Assembly: GCF_008632955.1 (NCBI RefSeq) | Contig: NZ_CP043959.1 | Span: 124,001-188,000 of the forward strand | Source of the DNA: Streptomyces tendae | GTDB lineage: Bacteria > Actinomycetota > Actinomycetes > Streptomycetales > Streptomycetaceae | Reading direction: 5' to 3' | Length of the DNA stretch: 64,000 nt | In this document: one piece after another, positions 34,091-43,100 of the stretch | Layout of the letters: each line of letters begins with the position of its first letter | Position numbering within the stretch: the stretch's first letter is position 1 | Program-made: the position numbers and the translations under genes | Notes under the pieces: generated by a model | Database searches by the model: none | Told to the model about the DNA's origin: nothing | Seen by the model: the letters and a program-made list of their open reading frames with translations, nothing else

Positions 34091-34513
34091 TCATTTGCCG
34101 GGTTCTGGCCCGTACCACTGGAGCGCCTGGCCTGTGACGGCGGCGATGCATTCGAAGTCCCGGTCGCGGTGGAGGAGGGTCAGTCCCTGCAACTCGGCCG
34201 TGGCCGCCACCACGAGGTCGACGGCTCCGGCACTGCGGTGGTGTCCGCGCTGGGTGAGGGTGTCCTGGACCTGCCAGGCGCGGTCGTAGGCGCGGTCGTC
34301 GACCGGTACCCAGCCGAAGAGCAGACGCAGGTCCTCGATGCCTTGGGCACGGTCGGCGGCGGAACGCGCGCTGTAGAAGAACTCCAGCTCCGTGATGGGG
34401 CACGTGGCGATGAGCCCGGCTGCCGTCGCCTGGTCCCAGCCGTACTGCTCGGCGTCGCCGCGCAACAGCCGGGCGAGTGCGCTGGTGTCGATCAGGAACT
34501 GAGCGGCGTTCAC
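34091..34513 (-). CDS. VapC-type PIN ribonuclease toxin
   Basis: A 140-residue PIN protein with D9 in FLIDTSALARLL, E in ITELEFFYSARS, D in AGAVDLVVAATA and D in LHRDRDFE. GTG 34513 overlaps the antitoxin stop (GTGA). It is the same subfamily as the toxin at 33025. Confidence 0.92.
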   Translation of the reverse strand: MNAAQFLIDTSALARLLRGDAEQYGWDQATAAGLIATCPITELEFFYSARSAADRAQGIEDLRLLFGWVPVDDRAYDRAWQVQDTLTQRGHHRSAGAVDLVVAATAELQGLTLLHRDRDFECIAAVTGQALQWYGPEPGK

Positions 34514-34725
34514 CGACGGTAGTTTCCCTTGTCCTCAAGGAGGTCGAGATCGAAGGCACCCTCGGCCGACGCCGCCCGCAGGCGGGTGAGGGCCAGAGCC
34601 CGCCGTCGGCTCTCCAGCACCTCGCGCAGGGCGGTGTTCACCGTTTCCTTCTTGGTGCTGGTACCGAGGGCCTTGGCCACGTCAGCGACCAGCTGATCAT
34701 CGAGGTCTATAACGGTGCGAGTCAT
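34510..34725 (-). CDS. VapB-type antitoxin
   Basis: A 71-residue antitoxin (TRTVIDLDDQLVADVAKALG; STKKETVNTALREVLESRRR), the common actinobacterial VapB pattern with an N-terminal DNA-binding ribbon-helix-helix. GGAGGTGC precedes ATG 34725. Coupled to the toxin downstream. Confidence 0.92.
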   Translation of the reverse strand: MTRTVIDLDDQLVADVAKALGTSTKKETVNTALREVLESRRRALALTRLRAASAEGAFDLDLLEDKGNYRR

Positions 34726-34741
34726 TGATGCACCTCCGAAG

Positions 34742-34768
34742 GTATATAGAGTGCCAGCAAGTATATAC
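34742..34768. promoter_or_regulatory. vapBC operator: GTATATA repeats
   Basis: GTATATA at 34742-34748 and GTATATAC at 34761-34768 sit 19 bp apart in an AT-rich patch just upstream of the antitoxin gene. The patch must include the promoter. Confidence 0.6.
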
Positions 34769-35011
34769 AAGGATGTCGATCCTGCTGGATGGTGATCGCG
34801 GCCGGGCAGTGGAGACAGCAGGGCTCTGCTTCGCCGGGTGGGAGCGGTCACGGCACTGCGGAACCAGATGGACAAACAGGCTGGCCGGTGTGTGAGCCCG
34901 TGCACCAGCAGCTCAGGGGAACGATGGTGCGGGCCTGCCGGCCGTGCGGGAGGGCCGCGCGGGTCCAACAGCATCTGACGAGGGGCGACAAGGGGGGTGG
35001 CCGGGCTTGAC
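34769..35011. other. Short gene-free region before attL
   Basis: No frame here has convincing codon use, and no homology is recognised. It is the chromosomal flank, or older element debris, immediately left of the attachment site. Confidence 0.45.
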
Positions 35012-35101
35012 GACAACAAAGAACCCCCGGGTCGATGACCTGGGGGTTTCGCATGGAGCGGGTGACGAGAATCGAACTCGCGCTCTCAGCTTGGGAAGCT
35101 G
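35012..35101. repeat. attL: 90-bp direct repeat with the tRNA-Gly 3' half
   Basis: Matches 51658-51747 at 88 of 90 positions; the two differences are adjacent at 35050-35051. Bases 35054-35101 are the 3' half of tRNA-Gly and end in the anticodon stem at AAGCTG. A hairpin (AACCCCCGGGTC/GACCTGGGGGTT, one mismatch) is included. The identical 50 bp at 35052-35101 probably contains the crossover core. Confidence 0.92.
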
Positions 35102-35175
35102 CGATCATTCGCGGCCGGATCGGCCGCTGACCTGCACGAACGGTACGGATGCCGCCTCGTCGGCCTCGGCGGCTT

Positions 35176-35985
35176 TCACCGTGGTTCCCCGCTGTTCCCC
35201 GCTCCGTCTGGTGCGCTTGTGGTGCGCGGCTGGCGACTGATCGGAATCTCGTAGACGATCTCGCAGAGCGCGGCGGGTACCACGATGTCCGCGGTCTCCA
35301 CGGGCCGTCCCTGGTCGCTGTAGTACGTCCGCCGGATGTGCGTGACGAGCGCGCCCTTTTGGACGCCGAGGAGTGAGGCCTCCTCGGCTGTCGCCTGCCT
35401 CGGCTCCGGTTGCTCCACGGCGTGGGTGACGGTGACGCCGATCTCCGCCATGCGGTTCACCACCCCTGCCCCGGCGTGCGGTCCTCCCTCAGGGAGGACG
35501 ACGAGTGTGCCGCCGGTGAGGTCGTACGGCTCCCAGCTCGTCGACAGCTGAACCGGCCTGCCGTCGGCGAGGAACTCGTACGCCGTCCGCACGCACAGCT
35601 CACCCTCGGCGATACCGAGACGCGCTGCGACCTCCGGCGGTGCCGGAACCTTGGCCTCGGTCCGGCTCTCCCAGTCGCCCTGCCTGCCCACGGCCTGCAT
35701 GTCTGCCCGGAACGGGGAGCCACTGGGCTGCTCGCGTGCCGACGACCGGACCACCCGTACGCGCTGCCGTGGCTCGGCGACGTAGGTACCGGAACCGGCG
35801 CGGCCCTCCGGCACACCTTGGGAGATCAGCAACTCCTGTGCGCGGCGCACCACGTTGTCGCCGACGCCGTACTCCTGGCCGATCTGGGCGCGGGAGGGAA
35901 GCCGGTCCCCCGGCTCCCACTCGTGCTCCGCGATCCGCCGCCGAAGCTCGTCGGCGATGCGGAGGTAGGGCGGTTGCTCAGACAT
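35176..35985 (-). CDS. GntR-family regulator (HutC subfamily)
   Basis: A 269-residue regulator with an N-terminal winged helix (YLRIADELRRRIAEHEWEPGDRLPSRAQIGQEYGV cut at the ends) and a C-terminal UTRA-type ligand domain (VPAPPEVAARLGI; RTAYEFLADGRPVQLSTSW; THIRRTYYSDQGRPVE). It is the first gene inside attL and diverges from the small-gene operon at 36066. Two palindromes in the gap are its likely operators. Confidence 0.92.
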   Translation of the reverse strand: MSEQPPYLRIADELRRRIAEHEWEPGDRLPSRAQIGQEYGVGDNVVRRAQELLISQGVPEGRAGSGTYVAEPRQRVRVVRSSAREQPSGSPFRADMQAVGRQGDWESRTEAKVPAPPEVAARLGIAEGELCVRTAYEFLADGRPVQLSTSWEPYDLTGGTLVVLPEGGPHAGAGVVNRMAEIGVTVTHAVEQPEPRQATAEEASLLGVQKGALVTHIRRTYYSDQGRPVETADIVVPAALCEIVYEIPISRQPRTTSAPDGAGNSGEPR

Positions 35986-35994
35986 ATGGAAAAT

Positions 35995-36025
35995 CTAGTC
36001 CACTAGCTCTAATCTAGTTAACTAG
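35995..36025. promoter_or_regulatory. Tandem operators CTAGTCCACTAG and CTAGTTAACTAG
   Basis: Two palindromes at 35995-36006 and 36014-36025, with shared AAT/GCT flanks and centres 19 bp apart, lie directly upstream of the GntR gene in the divergent gap. They are the obvious candidate sites for that repressor, controlling itself and the operon at 36066. Confidence 0.75.
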
Positions 36026-36065
36026 CTTTACTCAAAGTGATCGCCGCTAACCGGAGGGCTGCCCT

Positions 36066-36350
36066 GTGCCTGCTTCCAAGGATCGCGCGGAGGCCATCGC
36101 AGCCCGGTTATCGGCCGTCGGGCTCGCCACCCGCGTGGAGGAGCGCGACGACTGCACGGCCATCGAGGCGGAGGTGCCGGAACCACTCTCCGCGGAGTCA
36201 TGGCGGGAGGCCCTGGGAGCGGTGGCCGATGCCGACCGCTTCGGCCTCCTCGCCACCAGTTCGAACGACCGCACCCTCTGGGCGGTCGTACGCAAACGGT
36301 CCCCGCGACGGGCGATGTCGGGGGACCGGGTCATCAGCGATAGGGGCTGA
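36066..36350 (+). CDS. Unknown AICE protein
   Basis: A 94-residue soluble protein (AEAIAARLSAVGLATRVEER; SWREALGAVADADRFGLLAT). No family recognised. GTG 36066 follows GGAGGG. First gene of an operon running to 38123, probably under the tandem GntR operators. Confidence 0.7.
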   Translation: MPASKDRAEAIAARLSAVGLATRVEERDDCTAIEAEVPEPLSAESWREALGAVADADRFGLLATSSNDRTLWAVVRKRSPRRAMSGDRVISDRG

Positions 36351-36355
36351 ACACC

Positions 36356-36652
36356 GTGCTCAATCGTATCCGCCGTACCGCCTCGCACTTCAGGGAGCGG
36401 TACCTCTACAAGGGCCGGCACCGCCGCTCCGAAACGCCTGCGCGGCCGGTGGCCGTGTCTGCGGAAGTCGCTTACGGCGCAGTGCTGTTGCTGCGTCGGC
36501 ACCGCGAGCACACGGACGTTCTCGTGGGCGAGGAGACGGCGCTCGTCCGCCCATACGTACTGGCCAGTGAGGCACGAGCGCGGCACCGCTCGGCGGCCGT
36601 GAGCTGCGCTCCTCTCGCCGGCCCTTGGTACGCCTCGGCGGGTGACCGCTGA
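36356..36652 (+). CDS. Unknown AICE protein, basic
   Basis: A 98-residue Arg-rich protein (MLNRIRRTASHFRERYLYKG; VLLLRRHREHTDVLVGEETALVRPYVL). GTG start; the gene starts six bases after the previous stop and its own stop overlaps the next start. No function known. Confidence 0.62.
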   Translation: MLNRIRRTASHFRERYLYKGRHRRSETPARPVAVSAEVAYGAVLLLRRHREHTDVLVGEETALVRPYVLASEARARHRSAAVSCAPLAGPWYASAGDR

Positions 36653-36855
36653 TGCCTTCCCGCCAACAACCCCACAGCACCCAATCCGGTCCCGACTCCT
36701 ACCGGTCGGCCTCCTGCCGCATCGGCACACACCACGCCTGCGCGGAGTCGTCCCCGGCCACCGCACCGGTCGACGTGCCGGTGATCTACGAGACCTGCGA
36801 CTGCTCGTGCCACACCCTCGCCAAATGCTCGGTACCGGCGGAGGCGGCACGGTGA
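36652..36855 (+). CDS. Unknown small cysteine-rich AICE protein
   Basis: A 67-residue protein with cysteines and histidines arranged as HHAC and CDCSCHTLAKC, which could form a small zinc site. ATG 36652 overlaps the previous stop. Function unknown. Confidence 0.62.
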   Translation: MPSRQQPHSTQSGPDSYRSASCRIGTHHACAESSPATAPVDVPVIYETCDCSCHTLAKCSVPAEAAR

Positions 36856-37121
36856 GGGGGCCGGCACTCAGTGGCGCGGTGCTCTCCCCTGTCGAGATCA
36901 CCTCGGCCAGCGTGCAGCTCGGCGACGTCATCCAGGTCGGGGGCCGGCAGTGCCGGGTGACTGACCTCTTCCAACTGCCCGGCGGAGCCAAACGACTCGT
37001 TTTCGACTCGGGCGAGTTGCTGACCATCCACACGGGGACCCGGCTCGTCGCCCTGCGGCTCATGCGAATGAGAGGCGGTGATGCCGCCCGTGCCCTCACG
37101 ACGCGACGCCATCGCCGATGA
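36852..37121 (+). CDS. Unknown AICE protein
   Basis: An 89-residue protein (VQLGDVIQVGGRQCRVTDLF; GAKRLVFDSGELLTIHTGTRLVALR) predicted to be a small beta-barrel. GTG 36852 overlaps the previous stop by four bases. Its 3' end overlaps the following GntR start by about 40 bases. Confidence 0.65.
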   Translation: MRGPALSGAVLSPVEITSASVQLGDVIQVGGRQCRVTDLFQLPGGAKRLVFDSGELLTIHTGTRLVALRLMRMRGGDAARALTTRRHRR

Positions 37122-37821
37122 CCTCCGGGAGCGGATCGTCACGGGTCGGCTCAAGCCCGGCGAACGCCTGCCTTCTGAGGCGCATTTGGCCTCGCAGTAC
37201 AGGGTCAGCACACCGACGCTGCGGAGTGCCCTCGCCGTGCTTCAGGCGGAAGGTCTCGTCGAGAAGACCCACGGCAAGGGGAACTTCGTCCGTCGTCCGC
37301 TCCGCAGAATCACGTACGTCGGCGGGAGGCGAACCTCGGACGCGCACAGCATGGATCTCGCACCCCTGAGCGTCACCGTCCATACCACCAGGGTGCGGGC
37401 CCGCGGGCATCTCGCGGCCCTGCTGAAGATGCCGACCGGCAGCCCTCTGACCGAGATCCTCTGTCTCGGCCATGAGGACGAGAGACCTCACAGCCTGGCG
37501 CGCATCTACGTCCCCTGCGACCTGGCGCCGGCCGTCGTGCTCCGCGAGCCACTCCCGTACGAGGCGGTGGTGACACGACTGACGGAACTCCGCCCGCCGC
37601 CGGCTGAGGTCCGGGAGGAGATCAGCGTTCGCCTTCCGACACCGGAGGAGGCGTCCACCCTTCGGATCAGCTCCGCCCTGGCAGTCCTCGCCGTCACGCG
37701 CCAGGTGGCCGACACCGCTGGACGCGTGGTCGAGGCGGCCCTCCTGGTGCTGCCGGGAGACCGCGCCGACGCCGTGTTCACCACTCACTACGTGATCGAC
37801 GAGAGGTCGACGAACACATGA
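37081..37821 (+). CDS. GntR-family regulator (HutC subfamily)
   Basis: A 246-residue regulator: winged helix (DAIADDLRERIVTGRLKPGE; YRVSTPTLRSALAVLQAEGL) and UTRA-like domain (LLKMPTGSPLTEILCL; LRISSALAVLAVTRQVAD). It is within the small-gene operon and couples to the next gene by ATGA. ATG 37081 or the GTG three bases before could start it. Confidence 0.9.
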   Translation: MPPVPSRRDAIADDLRERIVTGRLKPGERLPSEAHLASQYRVSTPTLRSALAVLQAEGLVEKTHGKGNFVRRPLRRITYVGGRRTSDAHSMDLAPLSVTVHTTRVRARGHLAALLKMPTGSPLTEILCLGHEDERPHSLARIYVPCDLAPAVVLREPLPYEAVVTRLTELRPPPAEVREEISVRLPTPEEASTLRISSALAVLAVTRQVADTAGRVVEAALLVLPGDRADAVFTTHYVIDERSTNT

Positions 37822-38123
37822 CGACGCCGAACGAACTGCGACTCCTTCCCTGGACGGGGCCCGACGGCAAGCCGTGCTTCCTCAGCACCGATGACAACGG
37901 CGGCTATATGTCCCGCCTGGCCGACAACATCGAGTCAGTACAACTCGGCACGGCAACCGCACTACTGGACCAGGCGACCGACATGCTTGCCACCGACGCG
38001 GCCCCGGACGACATGTGGCTTCTGGCGAAGAACCTGACCGGAGCCCTGAGGGACACACTTCGCGTGGCGACCAGTCGGGGCCACCGCCTGGACAGCCGGT
38101 CTACTGATCACAGGCTCCGCTGA
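37818..38123 (+). CDS. Unknown AICE protein
   Basis: A 101-residue protein (LRLLPWTGPDGKPCFLSTDD; VQLGTATALLDQATDMLATD; DDMWLLAKNLTGALRDTLRVA). The same kind of small gene follows GntR genes in other actinobacterial elements. ATGA overlap with the regulator. Function unknown; last gene before a terminator. Confidence 0.75.
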   Translation: MTTPNELRLLPWTGPDGKPCFLSTDDNGGYMSRLADNIESVQLGTATALLDQATDMLATDAAPDDMWLLAKNLTGALRDTLRVATSRGHRLDSRSTDHRLR

Positions 38124-38138
38124 ACAGCGGGATTGGCG

Positions 38139-38176
38139 AAGCCCACGGCTCTGACCAGTTCAGATGCCGTGGGCTT
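38139..38176 (+). terminator. Hairpin terminator of the small-gene operon
   Basis: AAGCCCACGGC (38139-38149) pairs with 38166-38176 around a 16-base loop, followed by TCT. It ends the plus-strand operon begun at 36066. Confidence 0.75.
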
Positions 38177-38268
38177 CTGCCGTCGGCGGTGCTGCCGTGT
38201 GACCACCGCTTTAGGAATTCGTCCGGTACCCCCATCACGCCTGGCACCCACCAGCTGACCATGCCGCG

Positions 38269-38427
38269 TCAAGCTTCTGCCGACTGCCGCCATCCATGGC
38301 TGTTGATGTCACCTGTGGATGTCATGGGACGGGATGCCGTTGAAGGTCGGGGGTCCTCCTGTGACAGCTCCAGTTCCTCCTTGACCGGCTCGCCCCAGAG
38401 CCCAAATTCCATGACAGAACGCATCAT
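38269..38427 (-). CDS. Small acidic protein coupled to the 38424 gene
   Basis: A 52-residue frame (MMRSVMEFGLWGEPVKEELE, then LSQEDPRPSTASRPM) whose ATG at 38427 overlaps the stop of the upstream gene by four bases. Coupling and an acidic N-terminal half suggest it is real, but there is no homology I recognise and codon use is weaker than in core genes. Confidence 0.42.
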   Translation of the reverse strand: MMRSVMEFGLWGEPVKEELELSQEDPRPSTASRPMTSTGDINSHGWRQSAEA

Positions 38428-38831
38428 CCAGGCAGATGCGAAGGGGCATGGCGCTCGTGAAGCGAGTTGACCTGCCCAATCCAGAATTCGAGCTTCACCG
38501 TTGCGGAGGAACCCTTCGGAAGCAGACCGAGCTGCTGCGCGAGTGTGTAGAAACCAGGTCCAGCATCGTTTGCCCCGAGGTAGTGGACCAAGGCGGAGAT
38601 CATGAGCCCGCTCTCTGGGTAGTCCCGTTCCACTATCAGTCCAAGCAGGTGGCCCATCGCTGCCCGCTCGTCCGCTTGCTCGAAGTCGAAGCCAGGCAGT
38701 CCAGTCCGCCGGGCCAGTACAGAGTTCATCTCCGTGTAGGTCGTGACCTTACGGAGTTGTGCCCGCTCAACGAGGAACTTCAAGCCGGCATTGACCAACT
38801 GATCCCATGCCTCGTCGCTCCGGCCGTACAT
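38424..38831 (-). CDS. Unknown AICE cargo protein
   Basis: A 135-residue protein (WDQLVNAGLKFLVERAQLRK; FDFEQADERAAMGHLLGLIV; GLMISALVHYLGANDAGPGFYTLAQQLGLLP). The GANDAGPGFY-LA stretch looks like a conserved family core. It lies near the restriction-modification gene on the opposite strand. I cannot name a function. ATG 38831 follows GGGGTGGG. Confidence 0.75.
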   Translation of the reverse strand: MYGRSDEAWDQLVNAGLKFLVERAQLRKVTTYTEMNSVLARRTGLPGFDFEQADERAAMGHLLGLIVERDYPESGLMISALVHYLGANDAGPGFYTLAQQLGLLPKGSSATVKLEFWIGQVNSLHERHAPSHLPG

Positions 38832-39367
38832 CGCCCACCCCCTGCGCTCGCGATCCAGACACCTGAGTATGCCGAACAGGCCGACCCAACGGAGCGGCTT
38901 GGATCACACATGGCTCCGGAGGCCGCTTGACAGTCAGGCGACGTCGCTGGTCGTGGCGGATCGAGGGCTCTGTGGGCCGAGGCTAGTCCATGCGTAGTCC
39001 GTAAGGTCTATGGCGAGGCTCTCTGTGCTGGACGCTCGGGTCCAGGGACCGCCGATCCGTAGAGTGACGGACATCACATTGCCCTGCAAGCGTCGCTTGT
39101 TCCGTCATGCCCGAGGCCACCTGGGGCCGTCTAACGACCGATCTCGGGGGTGAGGGACTCGGGAGTAGCCCCGACACCGAGAGGACTCACACAAAGTACA
39201 TGCGAAAGTCACCGCGATAGAGACCGCTGAAACGCTCCTGCTCAAGCAACCGGGAAGTAGAGCGAGTTAGGGCGCTAGGCTCTACCCGTTGCCCACCTCC
39301 CGCGAGAGCTCCGGCCGTCAACCGGCCGGGATGCCCTCAGAGAGGGCGCAATGAGAGAGGGGCAGCA
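38832..39367. other. Gene-poor cargo region
   Basis: Over 500 bp without a convincing gene. A GTGA-N6-TCAC dyad at 39064-39077 resembles the Crp-like sites near sigJ. A TAGGCT box near 39278 may be the -10 for the small peptide gene downstream. Confidence 0.45.
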
Positions 39368-39493
39368 ATGTGTGACCAGTCGCCGAACAAGGTGAGGATT
39401 AGCTGGTCTCCGCCAGACCGTTGGCAGGTGATTTTGTCGATTCTCAGCCTTCTCGTGGCGGTCGCTGCACTTCTGGAGCAAGTAGGACGGTGA
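39368..39493 (+). CDS. 41-residue single-span membrane peptide
   Basis: MCDQSPNKVRISWSPPDRW is followed by one hydrophobic helix (QVILSILSLLVAVAALL) and EQVGR. ATG 39368 is five bases after GAGAGGGG, and the stop runs into a 12-bp terminator stem, so it forms a complete tiny transcription unit. It may be a toxin-like or membrane-sensing peptide; there is no direct evidence of function. Confidence 0.6.
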   Translation: MCDQSPNKVRISWSPPDRWQVILSILSLLVAVAALLEQVGR

Positions 39494-39523
39494 GCCCGGC
39501 CGGCTATTGAACGGCCGGGCTCA
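39491..39523 (+). terminator. Terminator directly on the peptide stop codon
   Basis: TGAGCCCGGCCG (39491-39502) pairs perfectly with 39512-39523 around GCTATTGAA. The stop codon is part of the stem. Confidence 0.78.
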
Positions 39524-40107
39524 CCAACGCTCCGCGGGTGCAGGCCCGGTCTGGCTACCACCAGGCCGGGCCGACTCTCAGTACGGAGCCGTCAACTGCG
39601 CAGCCTGGCCGTTGTGGTCCCTGACCCAAACGATCAACAGGTGGCACAGTTCAACCTACTTGGGATGCTACAGGCGGCAGGTTGTTGCCCCGCCCCCCGG
39701 TGGGGCAGGCCCGATCCAGCCTTTTGCGACTGACCAACCCCTGCTCCTCACGAATGTTGGACCCGGCTCATTGCGGGGGAGGCGGCCTGCTCATCGCGCC
39801 AACCGGCCCCGCTTCTGGGCGCGGTCGCTGTGCCCTCAGGGGTCAAGCGCCACCGCAGGGATCCTATGCAGGTGCCAGACCCTGAGCTTCCTGCCTGCTT
39901 CGACTCAGCGCGAGCGACAGAGGTTGCCGCTCGGGGCTGGCGGGCGTGGCCGCTTCCGCATGGCCGGCACGGCAAGCCGTGGCCGCTGCTGGGGGAGGAT
40001 GTAGCACGTCACCCCTACTTCTGCGTCCTGACGGGCCCTCACACGCGATTGAAGCTAAGATCGTAGTGATACAAGGCTGAACCGGATCTGTCCGGCGAAG
40101 GGAGCAG
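39524..40107. other. Region upstream of the restriction-modification gene
   Basis: About 580 bp with no convincing gene; a short open frame at 39830-40066 lacks good codon use and homology. GC is mixed. The promoter of the downstream gene should be near 40050-40080 (TAAGATCGTAGTGATA is AT-rich). Confidence 0.45.
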
Positions 40108-43100
40108 TTGGTTCAAATGCCCAAAGCCCCGACCGCTATTCTCAAGCAGTATATCCACGATCTTAAGCGTGTCTATTCCACCGGTGAAGGAGTGCCTGAG
40201 ACCTCCTATTACGGGGCTCTAGAGCGGCTCATTAACTCGGTAGGTCGCAACACGGATCCGGGAATCTCTGCAGTAATTAACTTGAGGAACAGCGGAGCGG
40301 GCATTCCCGATGGGGGACTCTTTGCGGCCAATCAGCTGAGGCGAGTCGGCGGACAGGAGGCGGCTTTTGAGCGGCAGCTGCCGACTCAAGGAGCTATTGA
40401 AGCCAAGCCTTTCGGTGCCGACCTCGGAGCGGTGATTCGTACGGCACAAGTTCGAAAGTATGCAACTCGCTACGGAAAGGTTCTGGTAAGCAACTTTTTG
40501 AGCTTTCGACTCGTCACTCAGGGAAAGAGTCGCCTCTTGGAGCGCGAGTCTTTCTCTTTGGCCGACTCGATTCAGGATCTAGTCGCCCTTGAAGCTAGCG
40601 ATCAGTTCGACAGGATTGCTCAGGAACTATACGACTACATGAATCGCGCACTCACAGCAGGCGCGCCTATCAATAAGCCAGAAGATCTCGCCTATTTCCT
40701 GGCGGCCTACGCAAAGCAGGCGCTGGAGCGGATCGAGGATCAGGACCTGAGTGCCCTTGACTCCCTTGAGAATGCCCTGGATCAGGCACTCGGCATTTCT
40801 TTTGAAGGGCCTGACGCTCATCGGTTCTTCCGATCCACCCTCGTGCAGACACTATTCTATGGAGTTTTCTCCGCGTGGGTCTATTGGTGCAATGACCGTG
40901 AAGAAGGGGATGAGAAATTCAATTGGCGGACAGCTTCATGGTTCCTGAGCGTGCCCGTCGTTCGCATGCTCTTCGAGCAGGTATCGACTGCTTCGCGGCT
41001 CCGCCCCCTCCGCTTGGACGAGATTCTAGATTGGGCTGGAGAAGCGCTTAACCGTGTGAATCGCGACGCCTTCTTCTCATACTTTGAAGCTGCTGACGCG
41101 GTGCAGTATTTTTATGAGCCGTTTCTTGCCGAGTTTGACCCGCAATTGCGCAAAGATTTGGGTATTTGGTACACGCCGCCAGAGGTGGTCTCTTACATCG
41201 TCCAAAATGTCGACAACGTACTCAAGGAAGAGCTGGGTTGTCGCGATGGACTCGCAGATGAGCGGGTCTGGGTTCTTGATCCTTGTGTGGGTACCGGATC
41301 CTTCCTCTTGGAGGTCTTGCGCGTCATTCAGCGGCGGCTCACAGAAGGCGGAGGCGATGCGCTGACTGGCCAAGATCTCAAGAGAGCGGCCACTAGCAGG
41401 ATCATTGGCTTCGAGATCCTACCCGCTCCCTTCGTTATCGCTCACCTGCAGCTTGGGTCATTCTTGCAGAATGCCGGCGCTCCCTTGAATGCTGCCGAAG
41501 CAGAGCGGGTGGCTGTTTTTCTTACGAATGCACTAACGGGATGGTCGGAAGACTCTAACCAGACTCATCTTACTTTTCCTGAGCTCGAAAAGGAGCGCGA
41601 CTCGGCGCAAGCCGTCAAAAAGGAAGCCCCGATTCTAGTGGTGCTCGGCAATCCGCCATACAACGCCTTCGCTGGTGTTAGCCCCAAAGAAGAAGGTGAC
41701 CTTCTGGATGCCTACAAGTCAGGCCTCAAGGGGTGGGGGATTACTCGGCACAACCTGGATGACCTGTACGTGCGCTTCTTCAGGGTTGCTGAGCGGCGTA
41801 TAGCAGAAAAGCAGGGTGAAGGAATCGTCAGCTTCATCTCAAACTTCTCCTACCTTGGCGATCCCTCCCTTGTTGCGGTGAGGCAGCGGGTGCTCGCGGA
41901 GTTCGATAAAGTTGCTATCGACAATCTAAACGGCGATGGAAGGGAAACCGGGAAAAGGACGCCCGACGGAAAGGATGACCCTTCCGTCTTCAGGACTGAG
42001 CGTAATCGTTCTGGGATTAATCAAGGCACAGCGATTGGCACATTCGTCCGTAAGCTAACTCGCTCGCCGGCTCCAGAGGTTACTTATCGAGACTTCTGGG
42101 GTGTGGGAAAGCGGAAGGAACTCCTTGATAGTCTCTCCACTGGAGAACCCGCTTATGCTTCACTGGCCCCTCGCGAAGATACTGCCTATACCTTTCGTCC
42201 AGCGCAGGTCCACGAGAGGTATTTTCGCTGGCCTCGTGTTGACGAACTAGCAGAAGAGTCGCCCCTCCTGGGGCTTCTTGAAAAGCGCAAAGGTGCGCTG
42301 ATCGCGTTCTCTCGTCCTCAGATCGAAGCGAGGATGATGCGGTATTTCGACGAGACTGATTCCACGGAACATCTGGCGGAAGATCTCCGCGGTCTGCGTG
42401 AACCAGCTGCGCGATTCGCAGACCCAAATGTTGTACGGCAACGACTAATTGCTAAGGGTGGATACCGTCCTGAAAATGTCGGACGCTATCTGTCCTTCCC
42501 GTTTGATCAGCGCTGGGCCTACCTCGAGCCGACTCGTCCTCTATGGAACGAGCCTCGTCCGGACTTGATTAAGGCCATGCGTGAACCCAATCCGACGTTT
42601 TTCCTTGCACGGAAGAGGGTTCCTAGGGCCCTCGATGGAGCTGCTTTCTATCTATTTGCAGGAATTGGCGATGAGCATGCCCTGCACAAGGATGCCTATT
42701 ATTTCCCTGTGATGCTGCCGACGGAAGTGGAGAAAGAGCAAGGGGCGCTATTCGACGTGACCTCCAAGCAGCCCAGAGCGAATCTCTCAGGAAGAACTCG
42801 CGATTGGCTTACTCGGATCGGGTGCCGAGAGATTGATCACCCCGAGGTGGCTGCGACTCCTTGGCTGCATGCTCTCGCTGTCGGGTTCAGCCCTGCATAC
42901 CTGGAAGAGAACAGGGATGGAGGACGCTTCAATTTCCAGAGAGTCCCCCTCCCGCTTGATAAGTCGAGGTTTGACCAAAGTGTCGAGCTCGGTAGAAAGA
43001 TCAGTTCCCTCCTCGATGTCGAATTGGCTGTGGAGCCCCTCTTCGAGTCGAAGGTGTGGGATTTTCTGCGCCTCGTAGGAAATGTGAGTGGGACAGAGGG

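Noticed and set aside
34789..35010. 73-codon frame between the antitoxin gene and attL
   Set aside because: No ribosome site, poor codon use and no homology.
35054..35101. Second tRNA-Gly gene at attL
   Set aside because: Only the 3' half matches; the 5' half is absent, so it is an attachment-site remnant, not a tRNA.
39830..40066. 78-codon frame upstream of the restriction-modification gene
   Set aside because: Weak codon use and low-complexity sequence; more likely leader or debris.
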